A stretch of DNA of 64,000 nt, from NCBI GenBank assembly GCA_036734025.1, contig DAIMZI010000001.1, positions 62,001 through 126,000 on the forward strand, written 5' to 3'. Of the stretch, positions 23,243-32,902 are shown piece by piece (positions within the stretch are counted from its first letter, which is position 1; each line of letters starts with the position of its first letter). Source of the DNA: DAIMZI01 sp036734025. Lineage in GTDB: Bacteria > Pseudomonadota > Alphaproteobacteria > Rhizobiales > Rhodomicrobiaceae. The notes under the pieces are model-generated. The model was not told where the DNA came from and did not search any database. It worked only from the letters and a program-made list of their open reading frames with translations. The position numbers and the translations under genes are program-made.

Positions 23243-25351
23243 ATGCCAAAGCTGATCATCAATGACCGCGAGATCGAGGTCGAAGACGGGATCAACCTGC
23301 TTCAGGCGTGCGAGGAAGCGGGCAACGAAATCCCGCGCTTCTGCTATCACGAGCGGCTGTCGATCGCCGGCAACTGCCGCATGTGCCTGGTCGAGGTTGT
23401 GGGCATGCCCAAGCCCATCGCCTCATGCCACATGAATGTTTCGGACATGCGCCCGGGCCGCGACGGCAGTCTGCCGCAGGTGCGCACCGACAGCGCGCTG
23501 GTGAAGAAGGCGCGCGAAGGCGTGATGGAGTTCCTGCTGCTCAATCATCCGCTCGATTGCCCGATCTGCGATCAGGGCGGGGAATGTGACCTGCAGGATC
23601 AGGCGATGTTCTATGGTGTTGATGGCAGCCGCTTTCACGAGAACAAACGGGCGGTCGAAGACAAGAATATAGGCCCGCTGATCAAGACGATCATGACACG
23701 CTGCATCCATTGCACCCGCTGCGTCCGCTTCATGACCGAAGTTGCCGGCGTGTCGGAGCTTGGCGCGGCGGGACGCGGCGAGGATATGGAGATCACCACC
23801 TATCTGGAGCGCGGCATGAGCTCGGAACTGTCGGGCAATGTCATTGATCTGTGTCCGGTTGGCGCGCTGACGTCCAAGCCCTACGCCTTCACCTCGCGCC
23901 CGTGGGAGCTGACCAAGGTCGAGACCATCGACGTCATGGACGGGCTCGGCGCCAACATCAGGGTGGATGCGCGCGGGCGCGAAGTCATGCGCATCCTGCC
24001 GCGCAGCCATGATGATGTGAACGAGGAATGGATTTCCGACAAGACGCGCTTCGTCTGGGACGGGCTGCGGCGCAAGCGCCTCGACAGGCCCTATCTGCGC
24101 AAGGACGGACAGTTGCGCCGGGTGAGCTGGGGCGATGCGTTCAACGCCATCGTCGCTCAGCTCCGGACCACGCAGCCAGGCCGCATCGGGGCGGTCATTG
24201 GCGATATGGCGAGCGCGGAAGACGCCTATGCACTCAAATCGCTGTTCGCCGCGCTTGGCGCAGAACTCATCGAATGCCGCCAGGACGGGGCCATGCTCGA
24301 CCCGGAGCACGGCCGCGCGAGCTACATCTTCAATTCAGGCATCAAGGGGCTGGAAGAAGCCGACGCGCTGGTGCTCATCGGTACCAATCCACGCCATGAA
24401 TCCGTGGTTCTCAATTCGCGCATCCTGAGGGGCTGGCGCGCCGGGCGGATGAAGGTCGGGCTCATCGGCGAGCGTGCCGATCTGACCTATGACTATGAGT
24501 ATCTGGGCGCGGGTCCTGACACGCTGCGCGAACTGGCCGAAGGGCGTCATTCGTTTGCCGACGTGCTGAAGGGCGCCAGACGGCCGATGCTGATCCTCGG
24601 TTCAGCCGCGCTGGCCCGCCCCGATGGCGCCGGCATCGCTGCGCTGGCGGCACGTCTGGCCGTCGCCACGGGCATGCTCAGGCCCGATGAGAACTGGAAC
24701 GGCTACAATGTGCTTCATGCCTCGGCAGCGCGGGTTGGCGCCCTCGATCTGGGCTGCGTACCACCGCGCCCCGGCGCCGGCATGGAAGACGTGCTCAAGG
24801 GTGTTCAGAGCGGCGAGATCAATCTTTTGTATCTGCTCGGTGCCGATGAGTTCGACGTCAGCCAGATTGGCGACGCTTTCGTGATCTACCAGGGCAGCCA
24901 CGGCGACAGCGGCGCGCGGCTTGCCGATGTGATCCTTCCAGGCGCGGCCTATACCGAAAAGGACGGCACCTACGTCAACACCGAAGGGCGGGTTCAGGTT
25001 GCCCCACGTGCCGTGTTTCCGCCCGGTGAGGCGCGCGAGGACTGGGCGATCATACGCGCGCTTTCGGGACATCTGGGCCGGCCCTTGCCGTTCGATACGC
25101 TCGATGCCCTGCGCGCCGCCATGTATCGCGACTTTCCCCACCTCGCGCAGATCGACGAGTTCACACCCGGGGCTGCCGGCGAGATCGAGGCGCTGGCGCG
25201 GCTCGAGGCCAATGTCAGGTCCTACGGGTTCGCATCAGCGGCGGAAAATTTCTACCTCACCAATCCGATCGCGCGCGCGTCCGCGATCATGAACGAGCTG
25301 GCGACGCTGGAGCGTACCGGCAAGGAAGAATCGACGGGGACCGATGGCTGA
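23243..25351 (+). CDS. nuoG: NADH-quinone oxidoreductase subunit G
   Basis: NuoG, the 75-kDa subunit, carries the iron-sulphur chain from NuoF. The 702-residue product begins with a ferredoxin-like domain (C34, C45, C48, C62). The [4Fe-4S] region follows with DCPICDQGGECDLQD, then TRCIHCTRCVRFMTEVAG. The molybdopterin-oxidoreductase-like domain lacks catalytic cofactor motifs, as usual. It is the mitochondrial-like length, without the extra domain of enterobacterial NuoG. A 56-base gap precedes it. Its last codons overlap the nuoH start by eight bases. Confidence 0.97.
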   Translation: MPKLIINDREIEVEDGINLLQACEEAGNEIPRFCYHERLSIAGNCRMCLVEVVGMPKPIASCHMNVSDMRPGRDGSLPQVRTDSALVKKAREGVMEFLLLNHPLDCPICDQGGECDLQDQAMFYGVDGSRFHENKRAVEDKNIGPLIKTIMTRCIHCTRCVRFMTEVAGVSELGAAGRGEDMEITTYLERGMSSELSGNVIDLCPVGALTSKPYAFTSRPWELTKVETIDVMDGLGANIRVDARGREVMRILPRSHDDVNEEWISDKTRFVWDGLRRKRLDRPYLRKDGQLRRVSWGDAFNAIVAQLRTTQPGRIGAVIGDMASAEDAYALKSLFAALGAELIECRQDGAMLDPEHGRASYIFNSGIKGLEEADALVLIGTNPRHESVVLNSRILRGWRAGRMKVGLIGERADLTYDYEYLGAGPDTLRELAEGRHSFADVLKGARRPMLILGSAALARPDGAGIAALAARLAVATGMLRPDENWNGYNVLHASAARVGALDLGCVPPRPGAGMEDVLKGVQSGEINLLYLLGADEFDVSQIGDAFVIYQGSHGDSGARLADVILPGAAYTEKDGTYVNTEGRVQVAPRAVFPPGEAREDWAIIRALSGHLGRPLPFDTLDALRAAMYRDFPHLAQIDEFTPGAAGEIEALARLEANVRSYGFASAAENFYLTNPIARASAIMNELATLERTGKEESTGTDG

Positions 25352-26366
25352 TTTCTGGAGCGATTACGGGCTGCCCACGGCCATCATCGTGGGCCAGAGC
25401 CTGCTGATGCTGGTATCGGTGCTGCTCATCATCGCCTATCTGCTGCTCGCTGACCGCAAGATCTGGGCGGCAGTTCAATTGCGCAAGGGTCCCAACGTCG
25501 TCGGCGCGTTCGGCCTGTTGCAATCCTTCGCCGATTTCCTGAAATTCGTGCTGAAGGAGCCGGTCATCCCGGCCGCCGCCGACAAGCCCGTGTTCCTGCT
25601 GGCGCCGGTGGTCATGGCGGTGCTGGCGATGTCGGCCTGGGCGGTGATCCCGGTCGATGACGGTTGGGTCGTAGCCGATATCAATGTCGGCATCCTTTTC
25701 ATTTTCGCCATTTCGTCGCTGGGCGTTTACGGCGTGATCATGGGCGGCTGGGCGTCGAACTCGAAATATCCGTTCCTCGGCGCCATGCGCTCGGCGGCGC
25801 AGATGGTGTCCTATGAAGTCTCGATCGGTTTCGTCATCATCACGGTTCTGCTGCTGGCCGGCTCGCTCAATCTGAGCGAGATCGTCGAGGCGCAGCGCGG
25901 CGACTGGGGTCTGTTCAACTGGTACTGGCTGTCGCTGTTCCCGATGTTCGTGATCTTCTTCATCTCCGCGCTCGCCGAGACCAACCGCCCGCCTTTCGAT
26001 CTGCCGGAGGCCGAATCAGAACTGGTCGCCGGCTTCATGGTGGAATATTCCTCCACCCCCTATCTGCTGTTCATGCTCGGCGAATATGTCGCGATCACCG
26101 TGATGTGCGCGCTGACGACGATCCTGTTTCTTGGCGGCTGGCTGCCGCCGTTCGACATCGCGCCGTTCAACTGGATTCCCGGGGTCGTCTGGTTCGTGCT
26201 CAAGGTGTGCCTCGTGTTCTTCATGTTCGCCATGGTCAAGGCCATCGTGCCGCGCTACCGCTATGATCAGCTTATGCGCCTAGGCTGGAAGGTGTTCCTG
26301 CCGCTGTCGCTGGCCATGGTGGTCATCGTCGCCGGCATCCTGCAGTTCGGGCGCGCTACACCTTGA
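25344..26366 (+). CDS. nuoH: NADH-quinone oxidoreductase subunit H
   Basis: NuoH (ND1) is the membrane subunit that links the quinone chamber with the proton channels. The 340-residue product has eight or so hydrophobic segments and the conserved loops KIWAAVQLRKGPNVVG, SNSKYPFLGAMRSAAQMVSYE, and ALAETNRPPFDLPEAESELV (the glutamate-rich loop near the quinone site). The C-terminal RYRYDQLMRLGWKVFLPLS is typical. It overlaps nuoG by eight bases, so translation is probably coupled. Confidence 0.97.
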   Translation: MADFWSDYGLPTAIIVGQSLLMLVSVLLIIAYLLLADRKIWAAVQLRKGPNVVGAFGLLQSFADFLKFVLKEPVIPAAADKPVFLLAPVVMAVLAMSAWAVIPVDDGWVVADINVGILFIFAISSLGVYGVIMGGWASNSKYPFLGAMRSAAQMVSYEVSIGFVIITVLLLAGSLNLSEIVEAQRGDWGLFNWYWLSLFPMFVIFFISALAETNRPPFDLPEAESELVAGFMVEYSSTPYLLFMLGEYVAITVMCALTTILFLGGWLPPFDIAPFNWIPGVVWFVLKVCLVFFMFAMVKAIVPRYRYDQLMRLGWKVFLPLSLAMVVIVAGILQFGRATP

Positions 26367-26376
26367 TGGAGACCAT

Positions 26377-26868
26377 ATGTCGCAACTGACCCAGGCCCTG
26401 AGGGGCGTTGTTCTGGCCGAATTCGTTTCAGCCTTCTGGCTTGGTCTGAAATATCTGTTCCGGCCCAAGGCGACGGTCAATTATCCCTTCGAAAAGGGAC
26501 CGCTCAGCCCGCGCTTTCGCGGCGAGCATGCGCTGCGCCGCTACCCAAATGGGGTCGAACGCTGCATCGCCTGCAAGCTGTGCGAGGCTATCTGCCCGGC
26601 GCAGGCGATAACCATCGAAGCCGGCCCCCGACGCACCGATGGCACGAGGCGCACCACGCGCTATGACATCGACATGGTCAAGTGCATCTATTGCGGCTAT
26701 TGCGAGGAGTCGTGCCCCGTCGAGGCCATCGTGGAAGGCCCCAATTTCGAATTTGCCACCGAGACCCGCGAAGAACTCCTGTATGACAAGGAGAAGCTGC
26801 TCGCCAATGGCGACAGGTGGGAACGCGAGATTGCGAAAAACATTGCGCTGGATGCGCCCTATCGGTAA
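26377..26868 (+). CDS. nuoI: NADH-quinone oxidoreductase subunit I (clusters N6a/N6b)
   Basis: NuoI (TYKY) carries two [4Fe-4S] clusters between NuoG and NuoB. The 163-residue product shows both ferredoxin motifs: C63, C66, C69, C73 (CIACKLCEAICPAQAI) and C103, C106, C109, C113 (CIYCGYCEESCPVEAI). The N-terminal amphipathic stretch (residues 10-30) is the membrane-associated helix of the family. It starts ten bases after the nuoH stop. Confidence 0.97.
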   Translation: MSQLTQALRGVVLAEFVSAFWLGLKYLFRPKATVNYPFEKGPLSPRFRGEHALRRYPNGVERCIACKLCEAICPAQAITIEAGPRRTDGTRRTTRYDIDMVKCIYCGYCEESCPVEAIVEGPNFEFATETREELLYDKEKLLANGDRWEREIAKNIALDAPYR

Positions 26869-26904
26869 GCCTCACACCAAGGCAGGACAAGCACAGGTGG
26901 CGAT

Positions 26905-27510
26905 GTGATAGCGGCAGCGTTCTTCTATATCTTCGCCTTCATCACCATCGCCTCGGCCCTTATGGTCGTCACGGTGAGGAACCCCGTGCATTCGGTGCTG
27001 TTCCTCATCCTCGCCTTTTTCAATTCCGCCGGCCTGTTCGTTCTGCTCGGTGCCGAATTTCTGGCAATGATCCTGATCGTCGTCTATGTCGGCGCGGTCA
27101 TGGTCCTGTTCCTCTTCGTCGTGATGATGCTCGATGTGGATTTCGCCGAGCTGCGCGCCGGCTTCATGAAATATCTTCCCGTCGGCGCGGCGGTGGGGAC
27201 CATCCTGCTCATCGAGTTGAGCCTGGTCGTCGGAAGCTGGGTGCTGTCGCCGCAAAGCCTCGCCCAGCGCGCCGTTCCCATCGACAGCGATGTCAGCAAC
27301 ACGGTGGCGCTCGGGCGCGTCCTGTACACCAAATATGTCTACTTCTTCCAGAGCGCCGGCATCATCCTGCTGATCGCGATGATCGGCGCCATCGTGCTCA
27401 CCCTGCGCAAGCGTGAAGGCGTCAAGCGCCAGGATGTCGGCGCCCAGGTTCGCCGCCGGCGCGAGGACGCCATCGAGATCCGCCATGTGGACAGCGGCAA
27501 GGGCATCTGA
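26905..27510 (+). CDS. nuoJ: NADH-quinone oxidoreductase subunit J
   Basis: NuoJ (ND6) is a five-helix membrane subunit between NuoH and NuoK. The 201-residue product contains the conserved NPVHSVLFLILAFFNSAGLF and EFLAMILIVVYVGAVMVLFL segments, the latter with the pi-bulge region of helix 3. The start is GTG, five bases after AGGTGG. The hydrophilic tail from about residue 165 (RKREGVKRQDVGAQV onward) is normal for the class. A gap of 136 bases follows, the longest inside the operon, with no gene in it. Confidence 0.95.
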   Translation: MIAAAFFYIFAFITIASALMVVTVRNPVHSVLFLILAFFNSAGLFVLLGAEFLAMILIVVYVGAVMVLFLFVVMMLDVDFAELRAGFMKYLPVGAAVGTILLIELSLVVGSWVLSPQSLAQRAVPIDSDVSNTVALGRVLYTKYVYFFQSAGIILLIAMIGAIVLTLRKREGVKRQDVGAQVRRRREDAIEIRHVDSGKGI

Positions 27511-27646
27511 GCGCGTCGGGCGCTGACGTCCTCGGGCCCGGGACGGATGTCTTCGCGCCGGGGACTTGACGCGGCGCGCATTTTCGCGTCATTCCGGGCA
27601 GGCTTCGCCGCGCGGCGGCGCCAATAGCGAATCGGGGGACTGGATC

Positions 27647-27955
27647 TTGGACATTGGCTTGCCGCATTATCTCACCGTGGGCGCCATCCTGTTCACGCTT
27701 GGCGTTGTCGGCATCTTCATCAATCGCAAGAATGTCATCATCATCCTGATGTCGGTGGAGCTGATATTGCTTGCCGTCAACATCAATCTGGTGGCGTTTT
27801 CCGCTTTCCTCGGCGATCTCGTCGGCCAGGTCTTCGCCTTGTTCATCCTTACTGTGGCGGCTGCCGAAGCGGCCATCGGACTGGCGATCGTCGTGGTCTA
27901 TTTCCGCAATCGCGGCACCATCGCCGTGGACGAAATCAACATGTTAAAAGGCTGA
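27647..27955 (+). CDS. nuoK: NADH-quinone oxidoreductase subunit K
   Basis: NuoK (ND4L) has three helices with two conserved glutamates on the proton path. The start is TTG at 27647, seven bases after GGGGGA. It gives 102 residues beginning MDIGLPHYLTVGAILFTLGV, the exact family length. The in-frame ATG at 27566 would add 27 residues of basic, non-conserved sequence. The motifs NVIIILMSVELILLAVNINL and AAAEAAIGLAIVVV carry the glutamates. The tail is EINMLKG. It is followed by nuoL after 25 bases. Confidence 0.95.
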   Translation: MDIGLPHYLTVGAILFTLGVVGIFINRKNVIIILMSVELILLAVNINLVAFSAFLGDLVGQVFALFILTVAAAEAAIGLAIVVVYFRNRGTIAVDEINMLKG

Positions 27956-27980
27956 AGGGCGCGGGAAGGGGCACCGGCAG

Positions 27981-29924
27981 ATGTATTCAGCGATAGTCTT
28001 CCTGCCCGCCGCGGGCTGTCTCATCGCCGGCCTGTTCGGGCACAAGCTGGGCGCTGCGGCATCGGGCTGGATCACCAGCCTGCTGATGCTCTTGGCCGCG
28101 GCACTGTCCTGGGTCGCGCTTTACAATATCGGCTACAACGGCGACAGCGAGCGCGTGGTGCTGCTGACGTGGTTTGCATCGGGCGATCTGGTGGCCGACT
28201 GGAGCTTGCGTATCGACACTCTGAGCGTGGTCATGCTGGTCGTCGTCACCACCGTCTCCAGCCTCGTGCACATCTATTCCATCGGCTACATGGCCCATGA
28301 TGATGGCCAGCCGCGCTTTTTCGCTTATCTGTCGCTGTTCACCTTCGCCATGCTCGCGCTGGTCACCGCGGACAATCTCCTTCAACTCTTTTTCGGCTGG
28401 GAAGGCGTAGGCCTGGCGTCTTATCTGCTCATCGGCTTCTGGTACAAGAAACCCTCGGCCAATGCAGCCGCCATCAAGGCGTTCATCGTCAACAGGGTCG
28501 GCGATTTCGGCTTCCTGCTAGGCATCTTCGCCATTTATTCCGCATTCGGCACGATAAGCCTGGATGCGATCTTTGCCGCTGCTCCGGATCATGTGGGCGA
28601 TACGATCACCTTGTTCGGCTATCAGGCCGATCTGCTCACGGTCGCCTGCCTGCTTTTGTTCATGGGCGCCATGGGCAAGTCGGCGCAGTTCCTGCTGCAC
28701 ACCTGGCTGCCCGATGCCATGGAAGGCCCGACGCCGGTCTCCGCGCTCATTCATGCCGCCACGATGGTCACCGCCGGCGTGTTCCTCGTGGCGCGCATGT
28801 CGCCACTGTTCGAACTGGCCCCTGTCGCGCTTTCGGTGGTGCTGGGCGTCGGCGCGATCACCGCTCTGTTCGCCGCCACCGTGGGGCTGGCGCAGAACGA
28901 CATCAAGCGCGTCATCGCCTATTCGACTTGCTCACAGCTTGGCTACATGTTCGTGGCGCTGGGGGTCGGGGCCTACTCGGTCGGCATGTTCCACCTGTTC
29001 ACCCATGCCTTTTTCAAGGCGCTATTGTTCCTTGGCGCCGGCTCGGTGATCCACGCGCTGCATGAGGAACAGGACCTGCGCCGCATGGGCGGGCTGGCGC
29101 GCAAGATCCCGCTGACTTATGCCATGATGCTGATCGGCACGCTGGCGCTCACGGGTTTTCCGTTCACTTCGGGCTATTTTTCCAAGGACGCGGTGGTCGA
29201 GGCCGCCTATGCCAGCGCCGACCCGATCGCCGTCTATGCCTTTTGGGCGACAGTCGCAGCGGCGTTCCTGACATCGGTCTATTCCTGGCGCCTGATGTTC
29301 ATGGCCTTTCACGGCAAGCCGCGCATGGCGCCGGAGACCTATGAAAAGGCACACGAATCACCGGCTGTGATGACGGTGCCGCTGATCGCGCTGGCAGTCG
29401 GTGCGCTTGGCGCGGGACTGGCCTTCAAATCGGTCTTCATCGGCCATGATTATGGCACATTCTGGCGCGGATCGCTGTTCACCGGGCCGGACAACACCAT
29501 CCTCGTTGATCTGCACCAAGTGCCTGAATGGGTGGTGCTGTCGCCGTCCGTGATGATGGCTGCCGGTTTCCTGGTGGCCTGGCTCAGCTATATCGCCGTG
29601 CCGGCGATCCCGGATCTGATGACCCGCGCCTTCAAGCCGATCCATCTCTTCTTGCTGAACAAATGGTATGTTGATGAACTGTATGACTGGCTGTTCGTCA
29701 GGCCGATGAAATGGCTTTCGCGCAAGCTGTGGAAAGTCGGTGATGGCGCGATCATCGACGGGCTCGGCCCCGATGGTGTCGCTGCGCGTGTGCGCGACGT
29801 GACGGCCCGGGTGGTCAGGCTTCAGTCGGGCTTTGTCTACCACTACGCCTTCGCCATGCTTGTCGGCGTGGCGATCATCATCACCTATTTCCTTTATCTC
29901 ATCACCGGCCTGGGAGGGTTCTGA
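27981..29924 (+). CDS. nuoL: NADH-quinone oxidoreductase subunit L
   Basis: NuoL (ND5) is the distal antiporter-like proton-pumping subunit with the long lateral helix. The 647-residue product has many hydrophobic segments. It also has the family motifs GWEGVGLASYLLIGFWYKKP, MGKSAQFLLHTWLPDAMEGP, SALIHAATMVTAGVFL and HAFFKALLFLGAGSVIHAL, with the buried lysines and the helix-5 glutamate preserved. The ribosome binding site is GGAAGGGG. It lies three bases before nuoM. Confidence 0.97.
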   Translation: MYSAIVFLPAAGCLIAGLFGHKLGAAASGWITSLLMLLAAALSWVALYNIGYNGDSERVVLLTWFASGDLVADWSLRIDTLSVVMLVVVTTVSSLVHIYSIGYMAHDDGQPRFFAYLSLFTFAMLALVTADNLLQLFFGWEGVGLASYLLIGFWYKKPSANAAAIKAFIVNRVGDFGFLLGIFAIYSAFGTISLDAIFAAAPDHVGDTITLFGYQADLLTVACLLLFMGAMGKSAQFLLHTWLPDAMEGPTPVSALIHAATMVTAGVFLVARMSPLFELAPVALSVVLGVGAITALFAATVGLAQNDIKRVIAYSTCSQLGYMFVALGVGAYSVGMFHLFTHAFFKALLFLGAGSVIHALHEEQDLRRMGGLARKIPLTYAMMLIGTLALTGFPFTSGYFSKDAVVEAAYASADPIAVYAFWATVAAAFLTSVYSWRLMFMAFHGKPRMAPETYEKAHESPAVMTVPLIALAVGALGAGLAFKSVFIGHDYGTFWRGSLFTGPDNTILVDLHQVPEWVVLSPSVMMAAGFLVAWLSYIAVPAIPDLMTRAFKPIHLFLLNKWYVDELYDWLFVRPMKWLSRKLWKVGDGAIIDGLGPDGVAARVRDVTARVVRLQSGFVYHYAFAMLVGVAIIITYFLYLITGLGGF

Positions 29925-29927
29925 GCC

Positions 29928-31442
29928 ATGTTCGACTGGCCGATCCTCACCGCCATCATCCTGCTGCCGCTGGTTGGCGCTGGCTTCATCGTCATGATCC
30001 GCGGTGATGACGAGATCGCGGCGCGCAACGCCCGCTTCGTGGCGCTGTGGACCACCGTCATCACATTCGCCACCTCGCTGTTGATCTGGGCCCAGTTCGA
30101 CCCGACCACGGCCGATTTCCAGTTCGTCGAGAAATATCCCTGGTTTGGCGAAAACATAACCTATCATGTCGGGGTGGACGGCATCTCCATGCTGTTCATC
30201 ATCCTCACCACCTTCGTCATGCCGCTTTGCATCTTGGCGAGCTGGCGCGCCATCACGCTGCGCGTGCGCGAATACATGATCGCCTTCCTCGTGCTCGAGA
30301 CGCTGATGATCGGCGTGTTCTGCGCGCTCGATTTGGTGGTGTTCTATCTATTCTTCGAAGGCGGGCTGATCCCGATGTTCCTGATCATCGGCGTGTGGGG
30401 CGGCAAGCGGCGCGTTTATGCCAGCCTGAAATTCTTCCTCTACACGCTGCTCGGTTCGGTGCTCATGCTGCTGGCGATCCTGTCGATCTACAACGAAGCC
30501 GGCACCACCGACATCCCGACGCTGATGAGCTATAATTTCCCCGCCGGTGCGCAGACCTGGCTGTGGCTGGCCTTCTTTGCCTCTTTCGCAGTCAAGCTGC
30601 CGATGTGGCCGGTGCACACCTGGCTACCGGATGCGCATGTGGAAGCGCCGACCGCCGGCTCGGTCGTGCTGGCCGCCATTCTGCTGAAGATGGGCGGTTA
30701 CGGGTTCCTGCGGTTCTCGATCCCGATGTTTCCGCTCGCCTCCGCCGAATTCGCCCCGCTGGTATTCGCCCTGTCGATCGCCGCGATCATCTACACCTCG
30801 CTGGTCGCCTTCGCTCAGGAGGACATCAAGAAGCTGATCGCCTATTCGTCGGTCGCGCATATGGGCTTTGTCACGCTCGGCATCTTCACCCTGACCCAGC
30901 AGGGCGTGCAGGGCGGCATCTTCCAGATGCTCAGCCATGGCATCGTCTCTGCGGCGCTGTTCCTGTGTGTGGGGGTGGTCTATGACCGACTGCACACGCG
31001 CGAGATCGCCGCTTATGGCGGCTTGGCCGAGCGCATGCCGCTATATGCGTTCGTCTTCATGGTGTTCACCATGGCCAATGTCGGCCTGCCAGGCACCAGC
31101 GGCTTCATCGGCGAATTCCTGGCTCTGGTCGGCGCGTACCAGGTCAATGTGTGGCTGGCGGTGTTCGCCACCACGGGCATCATCCTTTCGGCGGCCTATG
31201 CACTGTGGCTCTACCGCCGGGTGATGTTCGGCGCGCTTGAAAAGCCGGCGCTGCGCTCGATGTCCGATCTGACGGCGCGTGAGCTGGCCGTGCTGGCACC
31301 GCTCGTGCTGATCACTCTGGCGCTGGGGCTTTATCCGCTGCCGCTGCTTGACGTCACGGCGGTCTCCGTCGCCCAGCTCGTGGAAAATTACAATGCCGCC
31401 CTGGCCGCAGCCGAACAGGCTCGCCTTGCCGGGTCGCAATAG
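29928..31442 (+). CDS. nuoM: NADH-quinone oxidoreductase subunit M
   Basis: NuoM (ND4) is the middle antiporter-like proton-pumping subunit. The 504-residue product contains LVVFYLFFEGGLIPMFLIIG (helix-5 glutamate), AVKLPMWPVHTWLPDAHVEA, GSVVLAAILLKMGGYG and SVAHMGFVTLGIFTL. About 14 hydrophobic segments are visible. GGGAGGG at the end of nuoL serves as its ribosome binding site. nuoN starts 11 bases after its stop. Confidence 0.97.
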   Translation: MFDWPILTAIILLPLVGAGFIVMIRGDDEIAARNARFVALWTTVITFATSLLIWAQFDPTTADFQFVEKYPWFGENITYHVGVDGISMLFIILTTFVMPLCILASWRAITLRVREYMIAFLVLETLMIGVFCALDLVVFYLFFEGGLIPMFLIIGVWGGKRRVYASLKFFLYTLLGSVLMLLAILSIYNEAGTTDIPTLMSYNFPAGAQTWLWLAFFASFAVKLPMWPVHTWLPDAHVEAPTAGSVVLAAILLKMGGYGFLRFSIPMFPLASAEFAPLVFALSIAAIIYTSLVAFAQEDIKKLIAYSSVAHMGFVTLGIFTLTQQGVQGGIFQMLSHGIVSAALFLCVGVVYDRLHTREIAAYGGLAERMPLYAFVFMVFTMANVGLPGTSGFIGEFLALVGAYQVNVWLAVFATTGIILSAAYALWLYRRVMFGALEKPALRSMSDLTARELAVLAPLVLITLALGLYPLPLLDVTAVSVAQLVENYNAALAAAEQARLAGSQ

Positions 31443-31453
31443 GAGCGCGCGTC

Positions 31454-32899
31454 TTGGACCAGATCCTCTCGATGCTGCATGGCTACCGTCCCATCGCGCC
31501 GGAGATTTTTCTCGTCCTCTCCAGCCTTGTGCTGCTGATGTATGGGGTCTTCCGCGAGCATACCTCCGCGCGCGTCGTCAGCTGGCTTTCGGTATTTGCA
31601 CTGGTTGCTGCCGGCATGATGATCCTGAGCCTGCCGTCCGAGCCGCAGACCCTTTTCGACCGGGCCTTCATATTCGATGGTTTTGCCCGCTTCATGAAGG
31701 TGCTCATCTTGCTGGCTGCCGCGCTGGCGCTGGTGATGTCGCTTGATTATCTGGAAAAGGCGCGGGTGCTCAAATTCGAATATCCAGTGCTCGTGCTTCT
31801 TGCCAGCACCGGCATGATGATGATGATCTCGGCCAACGATCTCATCTCGCTTTATCTGTCGCTCGAATTGCAGAGCCTGGCGCTTTATGTGCTGGCGGCC
31901 TTTCGCACCGACAGTCAGCGCTCAAGCGAGGCGGGGCTCAAATATTTCGTGCTCGGCGCGCTCGCTTCGGGCTTCCTGCTTTATGGCTGCTCGCTGATCT
32001 ACGGTTTTGCCGGCACCACCGCATTCGAAAAGATCACTCTCGCCGCCCAGGTCGATGGTCCGACGATCGGGCTGATCTTCGGACTGGTCTTCGTGCTCAC
32101 GGGCCTTGCGTTCAAGGTCTCCGCCGTCCCGTTCCACATGTGGACGCCAGATGTCTATGAAGGCTCGCCCACGGTCTCCACGGCGATTTTCGCCGCGGCG
32201 GCGAAAGCCGCAGCCATCGGGCTTCTCGTGCGCGTTCTGCTGAGCGCATTTCCCGGCCTTACCAGCCAGTGGCAGCAGATCATCATAGCCGTGGCCGTGG
32301 GCTCCATGCTGATCGGCGCGTTTGGCGCGATTGGCCAAAACAATTTCAAGCGGCTGATGGCCTACAGCTCGATCGGCAATGTCGGCTACATGCTCGTCGG
32401 CCTGTCCGCCGGCAGCCAGCAGGGCGCCCAGTCTGTGCTCGTCTATCTCGCGATCTATGTGGCGATGACGCTCGGCACCTTTGCCTGCATCCTGGCGATG
32501 CGCCGCGACGACGGCATGGTCGAGAACATCGACCAGCTCGCGGGACTGTCGCGCAATCAGCCGATGCTTGCCTTCATGCTGGCGATGCTGATGTTCTCCA
32601 TGGCCGGCATTCCCCCGCTCGCCGGCTTCTTCGCCAAGTTCTATGTGTTCGCCGCCGCGCTCGATGCCGGACTTGCCTGGCTGGCTGTTCTCGGCGTGCT
32701 CGCCTCGGTGGTCGGCGCCTATTACTATCTGCGGATCGTCAAGCTGATCTATTTCGATGAGCCGGCCGATGCCTTCGAGCCGCTGGGCGCCGGACCGGGC
32801 ATCGTGCTCGGCATTACAGGCACGTTTGTGCTGCTTTATTTCCTGTCACCGGGATCACTGGTCACGGCGGCCGGCCTGGCAGCGGGGGCGCTGTTCTAG
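31454..32899 (+). CDS. nuoN: NADH-quinone oxidoreductase subunit N
   Basis: NuoN (ND2) is the proximal antiporter-like subunit and the last gene of the complex I operon. The 481-residue product has about 14 hydrophobic segments. Its motifs include NDLISLYLSLELQSLALYVL, FKVSAVPFHMWTPDVYEGSP and NFKRLMAYSSIGNVGYMLVG. The start is TTG at 31454, eight bases after AGGAG, giving MDQILSMLHGYRPIAPEI. birA follows after three bases, so the birA-rnj genes may be read from the nuo transcript. Confidence 0.96.
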   Translation: MDQILSMLHGYRPIAPEIFLVLSSLVLLMYGVFREHTSARVVSWLSVFALVAAGMMILSLPSEPQTLFDRAFIFDGFARFMKVLILLAAALALVMSLDYLEKARVLKFEYPVLVLLASTGMMMMISANDLISLYLSLELQSLALYVLAAFRTDSQRSSEAGLKYFVLGALASGFLLYGCSLIYGFAGTTAFEKITLAAQVDGPTIGLIFGLVFVLTGLAFKVSAVPFHMWTPDVYEGSPTVSTAIFAAAAKAAAIGLLVRVLLSAFPGLTSQWQQIIIAVAVGSMLIGAFGAIGQNNFKRLMAYSSIGNVGYMLVGLSAGSQQGAQSVLVYLAIYVAMTLGTFACILAMRRDDGMVENIDQLAGLSRNQPMLAFMLAMLMFSMAGIPPLAGFFAKFYVFAAALDAGLAWLAVLGVLASVVGAYYYLRIVKLIYFDEPADAFEPLGAGPGIVLGITGTFVLLYFLSPGSLVTAAGLAAGALF

Positions 32900-32902
32900 C
32901 CC

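Noticed and set aside
21903..23249. Long minus-strand open frame (448 codons) opposite nuoF
   Set aside because: It is a shadow of a GC-rich coding gene; the + strand carries the clear NuoF motifs.
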